Program-made: the position numbers and the translations under genes
NCBI GenBank assembly: GCA_014706385.1
Contig: JACGZH010000003.1
Coordinates: 2,125,501 to 2,189,500 of the forward strand
Reading direction: 5' to 3'
DNA: 64,000 nucleotides
DNA from: Phaffia rhodozyma
Taxonomy: Eukaryota; Basidiomycota; Tremellomycetes; Cystofilobasidiales; Mrakiaceae
In this document: positions 11,796 through 24,605 of the stretch, piece after piece
Position numbering within the stretch: position 1 is the first letter of the stretch
Layout of the letters: the number at the start of each line of letters is the position of its first letter
Notes under the pieces: model-generated
The model's database searches: none
What the model was told of the DNA's origin: nothing
The model's input: the letters and a program-made list of their open reading frames with translations, nothing else

Positions 11796-12360
11796 AGTGA
11801 AAGAGGGCTGAGGTGTGTTGGTATACCCTTTTTGGTCTTTTCTTCTGCCTTTGTTTCCTCTTTCTTCTGTTCCAAGACTCCCAGTTGGTCCAGCATCCTT
11901 CCAGCGCGCCATAGTTTCATTTTTGCCGATGATGTCGTCGTTGATGTTCTGTCCGTTCTCCCTTTCGTAATCTAATCGTCCTGTCTGCATGTCTACAGGA
12001 TCTACTTGTGTTTATCAAGCATCCTATCTTTCTCTCTCCCTCTTCTTTCTCTACCAAGTCGTCAAAAATGTTCATTACTCTGTGTTCTTGATGATGTATC
12101 TCTCTCGAGAACGTGATGATTCAGATAAAGAACCGACCTAAAGTGAGGACGAACCCCGAAGCAATAGATCGAAAGAAAATGAAAGAACGCTGAGAATTCC
12201 CAGACTTTCGTCTTCGCCATCAAACCATCAGCATCGCTCGTCAACATCTTGCAATCTCTTTCGTCCGAGAGAGATCATAGAGACTCACAAGAGCTCAAGC
12301 TAGCTCATCTAGTCTCATTCACTCGCTTATTCACTCTGCCAAATCGGCCCTGAAGGTTGA
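11796..12360. other. Intergenic region between PYM and LIM genes
   Basis: These 565 bp lie between two plus-strand genes. The left half is T/C-rich, as expected for a 3' UTR. The right half, with repeated ctca/actc motifs near 12280-12340, is likely the LIM gene promoter. I see no coding pattern or RNA gene. Confidence 0.5.
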
Positions 12361-13147
12361 ATGTCTCAACAACAGATTTATCCCCAGTACTGTATGGTCT
12401 TTGCCTCGTCGCTGTTGTGTTTTCTTCTCTAGCTGACCGTTCTCATCCTCCCGGCCTTCACAGATCATCCTTCATCTGGCCCGCAAACACAACCACCGAT
12501 ACAGGCTCAGACGGCGGCTGGTCCAGCTACGTCTCCAATCAGTCAACCGTACGGTTATGCGTACGCTCCTCATTTGGGTGCAGTTGGGTTGGCTGCCCAG
12601 TCACATCCACAGCAACCGCAACAGATCTATGGGCAACCTCCGACGGCAACTCCTCTGAACGCTTGGCAACAACACCAACAAATCTCTCAGGCCCAGCAGG
12701 TCTACCAACAGCCACCGTCTCTGTCTCTCTATCAACAACATCAACAGTCACAACAGCCGGTTTCTTCACATCCTCATACCCATCAAGCTTACAGCTACGG
12801 GCATCCGCAAGCTCACCCGTCGAACGGCACCGGGACCGGATATACCCCTTCAACACAATCTTACCAGGTTTCTGGCCAGGTCGCCTACTCTCCCTATCCG
12901 TCAGCTCAACATGCTCCTCTACAGCAAGAGCAACAGCATCTGCAGCTGCAGCAACCTCATCTGGTCCCACAGGGATATAATACCGCTCCTCTGAGTTATC
13001 CTCATGTGTCTTCTCACTCGCCGGTCGCAGCTCCTCTTACTCATTCTGCTTATATACCGACATATTCTCTCGCCGGTCCTCCTCCTCCTCCTTCACAGCA
13101 GCAACAACAAGGAGTGCTCATGTATCAAACGAACCACTCTTCCCATC

Positions 13148-13193
<46 letters not shown>

Positions 13194-15518
13194 GCAGCAG
13201 CAGCAACACCAGCAACAACAACACCATCGATACCCTAGCACTCAACCCCAACCTTCGGCAGGACCTACATATGCTCCTCCTCACCCAGGTCATACGCCCG
13301 GGCATTCGTATATACCATATGCTCCTCAGTCCACTCCCCCACTTTGGCCTTCTTCGGGTTCTCAACCAGCACCAGTTCCTCAAGCGTCTGGTTCTGCTTC
13401 CGTTTCCGCACCTGCTGAATCAGCTCAGGGAGGACCTGTATTTCCTATCCAAGTTCCACCGGAACTATCACCTCTGCCTTCATCGCTAAACTCCACCGCT
13501 ACTGAATCCTCTGGTTCGACTTCTTCGACCAACCGTTTCTCTTCCCAGCTGACCGGCTCGCCGAATTCTTCACCAACAAAACGATCGCGACCTCTTCCTC
13601 AGTCTTCCTCGCCAGCTCTCGACAGGGCTCTGACAACGAGTGCAACGGCAGTACCTAAGACTACCGGTCAGAACATGCCAACTTCATCATTCCACAGGTT
13701 ACCCGGTCCACCAAAGTCCGGTAACCTCCTCGGAAGGACAGCCACTATGAATTCTCTCACTGGTAGACCTCTTCCTCCGGTTCTCAACTCTGCGCCGCCC
13801 TCCGAGTCTGGTTTAACAAGGACCGAGACGGTGACGGCCACTACGATGGCGACGAGTGATAAGAAGAGACCGTTACCCAGCGTTCCAAAGGGTGGGATCT
13901 TGCCTTCCAAAAGTCTGGATAGAGGATCAGCCGAGGTTGGAAAGACGACTGGTGGATCGGGAACCACATTAAATGCCACCTCAGTTTTACCCAGGGCAAA
14001 CACCATGCCGACTGTGAAGGAAGGAAAGAAAATACTCTCGCAACAGTCTACACCGATGGCGATTAGAAAAGAGCAAGAGGAGGACGGTCTGGTCGATAAG
14101 CTGGCGGGAATGGATTTGACAACGGCTTCACCCATTCCATCTGTTCCTGTGATTGTTGAACCGACGGAAGAGAGTGTAGATCAACAGGATGGTGGACGAG
14201 TCGAGATGGAGAAGGACAAGGGGAAGGAAGAGAACAAGAGAGAGGAGAGACAAGCACCGAGTTCCTCGTTCACGCCGATACCTCCTCCTCCACGACTTCC
14301 ACCTCCGTTGATTCTCCCTGATTTCGTCTTTTCCGACATCAACGCCGACGCCGAGCCAGAAAAGATAGCAGTAGAAGGAGAGACGGCAAGCGTCGTGTCT
14401 CCGTCGAGACCAACGGTGACGTTCTCTTCAGACGCACCGCCTTCACCTTCTCGAGAGTCCGCAAGTAAGAACATGCTGCCAGGTCAGGGTGGGAGCGGTC
14501 CGGGCTCGGGCTCGAATCCGGGGATGGCGGCAGACTCGGTGGTGGTCAAGTCGAGTACAGCTCAGGCGGAAAGAGGGAGGGGAAAGGGAGGAATCGTATG
14601 TGAGACTTGTGGAGAGGCTATCCTCGGTAGATTGGTCAGTGGGAGCGAAGGAACGTATTGGCATCCTAAATGTTTCCGGTAAGTCGCTCCTATCGGTATA
14701 TCGGATCAGTTCGAAGCAACTGACAAATCGACCGCTCGACCGATCCGTTTGAACCCTATATGGCATTAGATGCACGACGTGTTCGTTGCTATTGGAACAT
14801 GTGTCTTCATATGAACATGAAGGCAAGATCTACTGTCATCTAGATTATCATGAGGTTTGTTTAGTTTTTTTTAAATTCTCTTTCCTCTTCTGATATGTCG
14901 GAATGCTCCAGCTGATCAGCTGCCAGCTATGTTCCTCAGCTGTTCACCACGAGATGTTACACGTGCAAGACTCCGATTGTGGACGAGCGGTTCTTCACAA
15001 TCACCGACCCTTCGTTAGGGACTCCCAGGTACTATCACGAGCTACACTTCTTCTGCTCAGAGTGTGGTGACCCGTTCCTCGATCCGTCTCGTTCTTCAGC
15101 AGCCGGAGCGGCCGGCGAGGGAGAGGAGGAGGGAGAAGGTCTGACGGGAAACATCAACTTGTTCAAAGGACATCCGTATTGTGACAAATGTCACGTCCGG
15201 CTGCACGCTCCGAAGTGTAGGAAATGTAGAAAGCCAATAGCGGGTGAGGTACTAGAGGCCTTGGGAGGAAAGTGGCATGCAGAATGCTTAGCTTGCGAAG
15301 TGAGTGTTAATCTTTCTTTGTCACCACTCTATGCTCCCAGTCTCTTGGCCGCTTGATGAGTTGTTGAATACGACTGATGTTTCTGATGCTCGATATGATT
15401 TAACAAACCGATCTAGTCTTGCGAGCGACCGTTTGATAATCTACGAATATTCGAACATGAAGGTCTTGGCCTGTGCGAGAATTGTTTTGGAGTGTTGCTC
15501 AGATCAGACATCTCTTGA
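12361..15518 (+). CDS. Three-LIM-domain protein with polyQ N-terminus (paxillin/Pxl1-like)
   Basis: Translation from 12361 starts MSQQQIYPQY, then after one intron continues YHPSSGPQTQPP into a very long exon (to about 14681). The first two-thirds is disordered, rich in Gln, Pro, Ser and Tyr, with a 20-Gln run and proline clusters (IPPPPRLPPPL). LIM1 begins at about 14598 with CETCGEAILGRLVSGSEG and WHPKCFRCTTC. LIM2 carries CYTCKTPIVDERFF and a Gly/Glu-rich insertion before HPYCDKCHVRLH. LIM3 carries CRKCRKPIAGEV, WHAECLACESC and LCENCFGVLLRSDIS, stop at 15516-15518. Zn-binding Cys/His spacing is intact in all three. C-terminal tandem LIMs after a disordered leader resemble fission-yeast Pxl1, which acts at the cytokinetic ring, but assignment to that family rather than another fungal LIM protein is inference. 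Confidence 0.85.
13147..13206 (+). repeat. CAA/CAG trinucleotide tract encoding 20 glutamines
   Basis: An uninterrupted run of 20 Gln codons (first CAA, then CAG) lies inside the LIM-protein coding exon. It is followed by His, four Gln and His-His. The pure CAA stretch is a probable length-polymorphic microsatellite. Confidence 0.95.
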
Positions 15519-15552
15519 TTATAACATGCCAATTCCCATGCCATCATCCATG

Positions 15553-15594
15553 TGTACGTATGTACGTATGTACGTTTGTGCGTATGTATGTACG
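15553..15594. repeat. Imperfect 8-bp GTACGTAT tandem repeat
   Basis: About five degenerate units of GTACGTAT/GTACGTTT/GTGCGTAT lie 35 bp downstream of the LIM-gene stop, so probably in its 3' UTR. The motif is largely self-complementary and could fold. It falls between the LIM and serine dehydratase genes. Confidence 0.8.
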
Positions 15595-15809
15595 CGCCAG
15601 CAAGACATTGATCAACACTCGTGATGAACACAACGAAAGAAGAAGAGCCGGACAAATGAGAACGGGCGGGTATTTCATGTTGACTCAGTGATCTCATCTT
15701 TCTCGGTCCACGCCGAAATTTCAAGATCCTCCACATCCTTCAGCTCGTCGTCTCATCCTCTTTTCCTTCTTGGCTCGACCAGACAACACAGAGCAAACGG
15801 CTTTAGACC

Positions 15810-18800
15810 ATGGCATGCAGACTACTTTCCAGGACGGTCAGATCGTCGTTTCCCTCGGCTGTGTCCAGACAGCTCACTCGAGCTCCTCTCCGGTCACTCG
15901 GCTCGCTTATCAACAAATCAGCGAGTCTTCAGACTGATCTGGCCACGTCTGTCGAACCTTCCTTCTCGCGCTCGACTCCTCCTCCTCTTCAGCCCCCAAA
16001 GCCACCCCAGGATAGCTATTCAGAGGGTATGACAGTGGATGATGCGATCAGAGACATAGCTCCTGGAGTCGGTCATGCCGTCATCTCTACGTTCGACCTG
16101 TTTTCCATCGGTGTCGGCCCTAGTTCGTCCCATACGGTTGGACCGATGAGAGCAGGCAAAATCTTTGTCTTTGTCAGTCCAGCCTATTGTTTTTTTTCTT
16201 CTCAGGTTTGTCGGTGTTCAAAACAGCCCGAGAGTTTTATTGATGTTGTGACTCGACGTTTGGATGTATATCGTTGGCTTGCTCGGTCTCTTCTACGAAA
16301 TAGGACTTGGAAGAGTTGGGCCTGATTGATAAGGTAACATCACCTTTCAGCCTTGTTGTCTCGGTGCAGATTCCTCTGGATACCATCAGGTCTGATGATG
16401 TACGAGATGTAATTCCTCTCTTTACTTTGGTGCGCTCTTGGACTTCTAGGTTAAGACTATCAAAGTCTCTCTATATGGTTCTTTGGCTGCCACCGGAAAA
16501 GGGTTAGTCTGTCTTCCGGGTCATGCTGCCTTCCGTCTCGTTCATTTCGAAAACACAATAACAAGACGTGCATGCTTGCTGATCTTGAATGGAAACCGTT
16601 GATGAAACTTCTTCATGATTTTCTAACCTCCGCCTTTTCCTCTGCCTTTGCTCTTCACGTGTTTTCTGTGAACATGCTAGACATATGACCCCTCAGGCAG
16701 TGATGATGGGTTTGGAAGGGTCTGATCCAGAAACAATTGAGTACGTGCCTATATTCTATCGACCTCCTCTTCTCAGTTGTATCGCCAAGATCAGACCTGA
16801 CTTGCGTTATCCTCTCATGGTAGGACATCTACCCTTGCAGGCCGTTATGACGCTATTCTGAACAACAAAAAGCTTATCTTGGGTGGAAAGAGGATCATCG
16901 ACTATGATATGGACAAGGACATGATCTGGAACATGACCCCTTTGTACGTATTCTTCTTCGTTCATTTAGATTCTTTGGTCATGCTGTGTAATTTTACAAT
17001 CTCCCATCTGGTTGCATGCTTGATCGGAACGCGTAGACCAACTCATCCAAACGGCATGAGATTCAGTGTGTTTGATAATGAGGGTGATCTTCTGGCAACC
17101 AATGAGTATTTCTCTGTAAGTCATTATTATTATTTCTAATCTTATCTTCTAATCATTTGCATTCTTTGTTCTTCTAATTGCTTTTCGATTGTTGATATTT
17201 CTCTTTCAATCTCAGGTTGGTGGTGGTTTCGTCATTAATGAACGTACCAAAGTAGACGAGAATATGTATTACCGGTCGATTAACAAGTCGGCCGCTTCCC
17301 CTGCCAGAAGAGACCAGACCCATGGTATGACAACTGACAAGATTGAAGGAATCGCAGCTCCCGATGAGTTGAAGAGCGAAGAATCGCAGCGCGCACATGA
17401 ACACACAACGACTGGACAGGAATCTGGTGGGCCGAATGAAGATAAGAAGAAACAACAACCGAAATACCTCTTCCACAACGCAGCTTCGTTGGAAGCTCTC
17501 ACAAGGAAGCATAATGTTTGTCTCCTCTTTCTATCTTGTTTTCAACAAAATCGTCGTCTTTTTTTCTTAGAGAGCTTGCAAACTTCTGGTCATATTTATA
17601 GTTGACGATCGCTCAGCTGTGAGTCTTCATCTCACATCGATCAAACTTGGCGCTTACACGCCGAAAATAACCAGCTGACCATTGTCGGCGCTTTTGAAGA
17701 GTTTGGAACAATGAGTTGTCATATATGACTTCCCAGCAGATCACTGATAACCTTCTCAAGGTACAGTTAGGGTTTAAATTCAATGTCGTGTTAAACAAGG
17801 TCTCTAATCGGGTTCTCTTGTGTGGTTCCCGTAGATCTGGGGTGTCATGGATTCGTGCATCAGAGATGGAGTTTCCTCTCGTATGTGTTCCGTTTCCCAC
17901 TTATCTTCTATCACAATTTCTGACTTTTCTGTTCGAATAATATGGTGTTGTATCCACTCCCAATCTCCTCTACTATCTCAGGAGAGGATATTCTTCCTGG
18001 TGGACTAAACGTCAAGCGCCGTTCACCTCTCCTCTATCGACGCCTCTTCAAAGGTTCGTCTTTCTACGTCCTGTTCTTACTCGGTTATATAACAAGCCTC
18101 ATTCATGGCAATTTTGAACACCTCCAAAGGATTCTATCCATCCATCAACACTGCCTCTACACTACCTAAGATTTCTGCACCAGCTGGATCTTCCACGTCA
18201 AGTACAGCTACCAGTCTCACTATGGCATCAGGATTCAATTCGCCTCCGCCATTGCCGCTCAAGTCAGGACTCGGTCCGTCTGGGACAGGTTTGGTTCATG
18301 GAGACTTTACTCATGATTTGCCAGTGACACCTTGGAAAAACACTGTTTTCGTGAGTCCCTCATCAGTACTGAGCCGCTTATCCTTGATCTGAGTTGCAGC
18401 TCGATATCGCTAGAGTCGTAGAGATTGACCTCATCAATTTGGTGATGGGTTGTATGATAATGAATATAGCCGGGTGTAGACTTCTTGTCGTGTTATGTGA
18501 GTGAAATCTGTCTTCGATACAAAGCTTTGGTTCGAATTACCAACTCTTTCTATATATGTTGTAACAGGCAATCGCAGTCAATGAAGTCAACGCGGCTGGT
18601 GGCCGAGGTATGTCGTCTGCTCAAGTTCAATCTTTTGGGAAAGTAAAACCTGACCAATGATCTGGTCTATTTAATCTTTAGTCGTAACCGCCCCAAGTTC
18701 ATCCTCAGTTCTTGTTTACATGCTTTTGATCTCTTCGATGAAGGCGCTGGAACTGATCCATCATCTTACTCGTCGATGCATTTTCTAGCTAATGGAGCAG

Positions 18801-20434
18801 CCGGTGTCATCCCTGCTGTTCTCAAGGTACGTCTTTTGTCGTCGAACTATCGATCGAGAGCTGCCGCTACTTCAAATATATAATAGTTCGTTTGTTCCAA
18901 ATCCGCGCTGTGTAGTATATTATCGAGTTTGTCTCTGATGACGCAGAGCGAGATGTCAAAACGGTATGCCTCCCTCAAATCATATCACACCTTCTCTTAC
19001 GCACTCAGACTTGAACTCTCGTCAACCTCTTGTTCCAGTTCTTGTTGACGTCGGCGGCGATCGGGATGCTCTTTAAACGGTCGGCTACAATCTCTGCTGC
19101 AGAGGGAGGATGTATGGCCGAGGTCGGCGTCGCAAGCGCAATGGCAGCCGGTGGTTTCGTGGCTTGCGTACGTTTGTCTCTATTTTTTTTTCTCATCTTC
19201 TGATTGTCGGACCCTATCTAATCATAGAGACTGAACTGTTTTTGATCACCGCGCTCTTGGTATAGATGGGAGGTTCGTGAACTTCACTGACTATCTCGTG
19301 ATTTTAGCCGAACGTCTCATTTATGATTTTCCATTTGGTGTCTGTTTCTACTTATGAAGGGAGTCCTAAGATGATCTTGCAGGCTGCAGAGATCGGAATT
19401 GAGCATTCGCTTGGGTTAATTCATCCTGCAATCACTTATCCGATAAATTGGGATGGTAGTGCATATACTCACAAACTGAACTTCTGTTTTATATCAGGTT
19501 AACTTGTGATCCCGTCGCTGGGTAAGCTGATCATTCTATCATCTGATCTATGCTTTCATAGGGAGGGCTTATGGAACTGATCAATGAGTCTTCTCTTTCC
19601 AATAAACGGATTTGGGGTTGAGTAGATTAGTTCAGATCCCGTGTATTGAGCGAAACAGGTTCGTCAACTCGTTCGCTGAAGCTCTTACGCCATCTCTTTC
19701 GCTTATTTCTTCTTACAATGATATGATTTTCTTGCCTCAATTTATAAGTCTAGGAGCTGTAAAAGCGGTCTGTGGTGAGTGTATATGGACCATTCCTCCT
19801 AACGCACTCAGCGCATCTCTAACCAAGTTGGAAATCGACATTGTTTTCCTTTCATGTAGCCGCTCAACTGGCGTTGGCAGGTAATCTCGCAGAAGCCGTT
19901 ACCTTCCCGTTTTATCTGCTCCAAACAGACTGACCTTTCCTCTTTCCCCTAATCTTCTGAAATAAATTCCCTCTCAGGTGACGGTACACACTCGGTCTCT
20001 CTAGATGATGCGATCCACGCGATGCGCCTGACGAGTATCGACATGCATTCAAACTACAAGGAAACGAGTCTTTCAGGTCTGGCTGTAAGCCCATCCCATC
20101 ATTTCTTCTACCTGTGCCTTCTTCTGTTTGCTTGTTTGCTGAACATGAAGTGGTCTTTTGTCTTGACTCAATGGATTGATGTTTGGGGAAAAGACTACCG
20201 TCAAAATCCCTCTATCATCTCCTGCTTGTTAGACTCCCTCATTGGAAAGTCTCGGCCATGTTCCTTTCGCTTTTCAGAGTTGTTTTCTATCTATCTATAT
20301 ATATATTTCGCTTTAACTGATTCGAACTCTTGAAGAAAGGCGATACAAGGAGATTCAGATTGCAGGCTATCGATCGAGCATATGTACTATCATATCCCCT
20401 CTTTTTCTCTCTTTCCATTCTTTCGAAAACATAA
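15810..20434 (+). CDS. L-serine dehydratase, iron-sulfur type (fused beta and alpha domains)
   Basis: This enzyme deaminates L-serine to pyruvate and ammonia using a 4Fe-4S cluster instead of PLP. The start at 15810 gives an Arg/Ser-rich N-terminus without acidic residues ([20 protein letters not shown]), which resembles a mitochondrial presequence. The beta domain shows [30 protein letters not shown] and [12 protein letters not shown]. The alpha domain shows [18 protein letters not shown] (near 19110), then [18 protein letters not shown] (split by an intron, 19500-19660), which supply three conserved cluster cysteines, and [20 protein letters not shown]. Two long low-complexity insertions lie between the conserved blocks (about 17280-17510 and 18120-18350). 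I count at least 18 exons, many very short, so interior joins are approximate. The terminal exon ending at 20434 is the least certain; an alternative 3' splice could shorten the tail. Confidence 0.85.
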
Positions 20435-20499
20435 GTCAACAGGCAAAGTTTTGAGCATATTTTTATTCTATATTGTTATATCGGAAGTTCAATATGTCC

Positions 20500-23400
20500 T
20501 TAAATTCTGATATCAAACACTCTCACACTCCTATCTTCACTTGAACTTGCCAACTTCAAGACGGACGACTCATCCGCCGAAGAGTCAGAAGTAGGTGGTC
20601 GGAATGCAAGTCGAGTGACACTGTCAAGATGAGCCACCCTGATAACCCCGAGGGAAGATCAGAGAAACAGGGAAGAAAGAGACGGCCAGACAAAGAAGAA
20701 AGCATTAGAGACTGAACCGCGCAGTGTTGTGTAAGGGAAAGAGAAAGAAACGTACGACTGTTCCATGACGAGTCGAGATGTCCACTCAGTAGGCAATACA
20801 TTCTCGACAAGAGGGGCGGATGTGAAGATGTGAATGGGGCCTGTCTCAAGTCCTACTGCCAGGACCAAGCTGAAGGATCAAAACCAAAGATAGCGTTGAG
20901 AAGAAGAAAAAGAGTCGTTCTTGAATCAGAAACCCATCATAGTTGGCAAGCGGACCACAGAAAAGTCAGGGAAGGATTTTCTCACCATCCGTTATGTAAG
21001 CCACCATAAAAGTCAATACTCGTCACCCCGTCTTCGAACTTCAAAACCTTCACCGACTCCCAAACTTTCGAATCCTCAGCACTTGGTCTTTTCCAGATCT
21101 TGACCGTCTTGTCCCTGGAACCGGTGGCGAAGAGCATGTCGTTCGTTCCAAAGAGAAGAGGGGAGAAAGCGACATCCCAGATGATTCGAGCGTGAGGCTT
21201 GGGACTGAACGTGAGCGGGTGGTAACCTTTTAAAGAAAGAATGAATCCGCATCCGGGATTGAGGACGTCAGCTTCTCGATGACTTTGATAAGGACAAGGA
21301 GACGAAAAGAAAAAGGAGACTCACTTTGACCATCCTGGTCTACCTCGAAAAGTCGCCAACTTCGGTCTCTGCCAACAGTGATGACGAACCTATCGTCTCT
21401 GCTAAACGCAATCCGTGTAACCGTCAACGAATGACCACCGAGAGTAACTGGAATTGACTTCCAGTCCTTGGTCGAGTATAGACGGACAACAGCGTGTTGG
21501 GGAGTGGATGCTTTGCAGGATGTCGCGATAAGGGAAGAGTGGTAGGATGCTGCCACAGCCATCAACTGTTTCCCACAATAAACCAGACGGTTGTCAGCCA
21601 CTGTCGCGCTCTTCTATATTCTTATCTTCAATCGGCACATTCTGGTTTATGTATATATACAGTAGATGGACAGGACTTGCCTCATATCCGTGACCATAGA
21701 GTTTCTCAACTTCGGGCCAGAGGGTGGACGTGGAAAGCGCGTTCTCTGTAGGCGGCTTCGTGAGGGCTTCCGATATCGAGAACCGAGTATAGTTGAACCC
21801 AACATCGGCTGATGCATCTTCTTCTTCCGGAGCTGCAAAAGATCATATCCGAATCGATCAGTTATGAGGCGCGGAGAGAAAAGGGAGAAAAGGACGATAG
21901 GAAGGAGCAAGAGAAAGGTAATTTACCATCGGTTGTGACCATCTTGTTACTCAAACCCAGAGGGGGCACGCTAGCTCCCACAGGAGCTTCCGAAGTCTGA
22001 GCATCTTCCAACTTTGCTGCTCCTAATCCGACCAAACTCTCTACGAACCCTCTGGTCTCTCCAAAGATCCGGACGACCTTTTCGTCAGCTCCGCTTACGA
22101 AACCGTGTGTTCCTGGAAGTGTGGCGAGGGACGTCAAGGGATATCCATGAACTTGAGGTCGAGCGATCTCTGCCCAAGTGGTGATTTTTGCTGTCGAAGA
22201 AGATTCGCCTTCCTCCGGAGAGGCAGACGGCCTGGTCCACGGACAATGAATTCTAGATGTCTCGTCCGAACTAACACTCAAGATCCATTCTCTCCCTTCC
22301 TTTCCACCACCCCAACCGACGGCCTTGACGCCATCAAAGTGACCTGTAGGACCTTCGACGTCCTCCCACGCATCAGCTAGCAATCCCAAATCAAGATTTT
22401 TCTGATCTTCCTTTAGCAACGGCTCTTGCCAGATATTCCATCCCCCTGCCCATCCACTAGCCAGAACTTGTCTTCTGCCATCAGGTTCCGTCCAGTTTCC
22501 TCCCCAAAGGGCGCCGAAGAAACCAAGACCTTTGACCGAGACTTGACCGAACCGAGAGAGAGCGAACCAAATACCGGTAGTGCTAGCTGCTGTAGAGTTC
22601 GAGGTGGCGTTTGCATTGGTAGGCGACCAGAGGATAAGTGAGTTGTCGGCAGAAGCGGAAAGTAACTGTAACGGTTGCTTTCTGGCTGACCCGGAGGGTA
22701 GAGGTGGTGAAAAGTGAAGGGAGGTAACCCAAGTGTCGTGACCTTGGAGGAGGGCAGAAAGGGAAAGGGAGAATTTCTTGACACTGTTGAAATGTGCGTG
22801 TGAAAGAGAGAGGACAGTTGCGTCAGCAACAGCACTTGATTGAGATATCTTATTGAGGGAAGGATTATGTATATTTACCTGCCAGACTTTTCCTTCACAT
22901 CCAAGTGGAAAGCTCTCATGTTGACAGTACCGACCTCACCATCTGGGCCCTCTCCATCACCCTGGTTGGCAAGACCTTCGAACTGATCCATCAGCTTTTG
23001 GTCCAACTCTTGATCTTGATCAGCCTCATCTGATCCATCAGTCTCCTTCTCAGTTGGCGCAACTTCGGTCTCGTTTCTGGATTCAACGAGAGGAGAGAGG
23101 GACCATAACCGGATGTAGGCATCTTGAGAGCCGGAAGCCAGCAAAAGATCGGAGCTATTGGAGGTTGTAGGAGCGAAAGCGAGACATCGAACCCAATCGA
23201 TGTGTCCCTCGAGGGAGAGAGAGAACGTGAACTGAACGAAGATGAGATACAAACATCAGTCCTACAGAATCGTTGATGAATATTCAAAAGGATGGTCACA
23301 TACTTGGTTGGTGTCCGGCTGGAAGGTAAAGATCTGAACTTTTCGGTCGGTAGAGGATAGCGCAAGCACCGGGACTGTCATGAACCATGTTCCCTACACG

Positions 23401-24325
23401 AGTGAGTGTTTGTGTCCACGTCTGATCGACGGTCATAAGATTTCTGTTGAGACGACATTACCATTAGTTCCAGGGAAGAAAGAGATAGCAGAAGCCAGAG
23501 GAATTTTCTTATTAGTGGAGATCGTCTGGAGAAGCTCGGGCTTGTCTACAAATAGAAGATAGTCAGTTTACGAACGAACAGCTATCACGGATACGCCAAC
23601 GCAATCTCTTACAAGAAGAGAAGAATAAATCTAAGGAAGGACTCGCCTTCGCCAGCCTCATCAACGTCCCACCTCCATACTCTGACGATACAATCTGAGC
23701 CAGCGGTGAGGATCAAATCGGATTGTTTCTTTGAGCTCGAGCTAGAATCTCCAGCTAAGCAAGAAACATCGGCCAGGGAACAGATGCTCGTTACCGAAGC
23801 TGAGTGCCCGGACTCTATGTCTTGGACAGAAGTCCACTATTTAAACAGAGCAAGTGAGATAGAACGAGAATAAACATTCAGTCGATCTGTTGAGAAAGTT
23901 CATGTATAGTTCTCCTTCTTATCTGTCTCGCTTTATCATTCAAAAGGACCGCACTTCGAGAGCCACAGCGGACAGGACAAGCAATCAGGATGAGGGCTGC
24001 AAACAAGAGTACGAACCTCTCTTTCTCCCGCCTCAGATCTTCTTCTCCAAAAGATCAGTTTTCCATCTCTATCGCCCGACACGAATCTAAGCTCGCCGCT
24101 GTCCGATCTAGTGGGTACGAACTGGACGGATGTGATTTCTTTCAGATGACCGGGCAGAACCTGATGAACGAGCTTTTGGTCTTTGTCCAGACTGTTCCAC
24201 AGGGCCACTCCGTTAGCTGCTCCAAAGATGACGAGACCTTTGTTGTCGGGTGAGATGTCCGAACAATGAGAGTACTTGTTGGCCGAGGTCGAGATATAAG
24301 CTGTCGATCCAGAGGCCTCCATCAT
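20500..24325 (-). CDS. ELP2: Elongator complex subunit 2 (WD40)
   Basis: Elp2 is the double beta-propeller scaffold of Elongator, which builds cm5U-type wobble-uridine modifications in tRNA. The first exon (start 24325) reads [20 protein letters not shown], then [19 protein letters not shown] and [12 protein letters not shown]. Later exons give [14 protein letters not shown] and [13 protein letters not shown]. The central signature [20 protein letters not shown] plus [13 protein letters not shown] lies near 22060-22170 and is diagnostic of Elp2. The C-terminal propeller contains [18 protein letters not shown] and ends [17 protein letters not shown] at 20500. About 13 exons are used. It is convergent with the serine dehydratase gene, with only about 65 bp between stops, so the 3' UTRs probably overlap. 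Confidence 0.92.
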
Positions 24326-24605
24326 GCTATCGATCGCCTTTGGTATTAAGAGAAGATGACTGGTAGGGAGAACGGAGGAAAGATTGGCAGAAGTTTGTGG
24401 ACGAAAAAGATCACCAAATTTACGGTTAGGGTTACAACCTTAGGAGAGAAGCCTAGCACACAGGTATCGAGTGGGAAGATAACATGCTTCAGCTTATCCT
24501 CCAGGATGAATCGTTTGGAGATGAGAAGGCCTTGGTTGGTTGATGACAAGACAGATGTATACGCTCAGGATGAAACAAAACCTCCTCTTATCTGGTCTTT
24601 TCCGC

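Noticed and set aside
13004..13489. Frame with a long Asn run (and an antisense Leu run) over the LIM gene
   Set aside because: These are other-frame readings of the CAA/CAG repeat; the correct frame runs continuously into the LIM domains.
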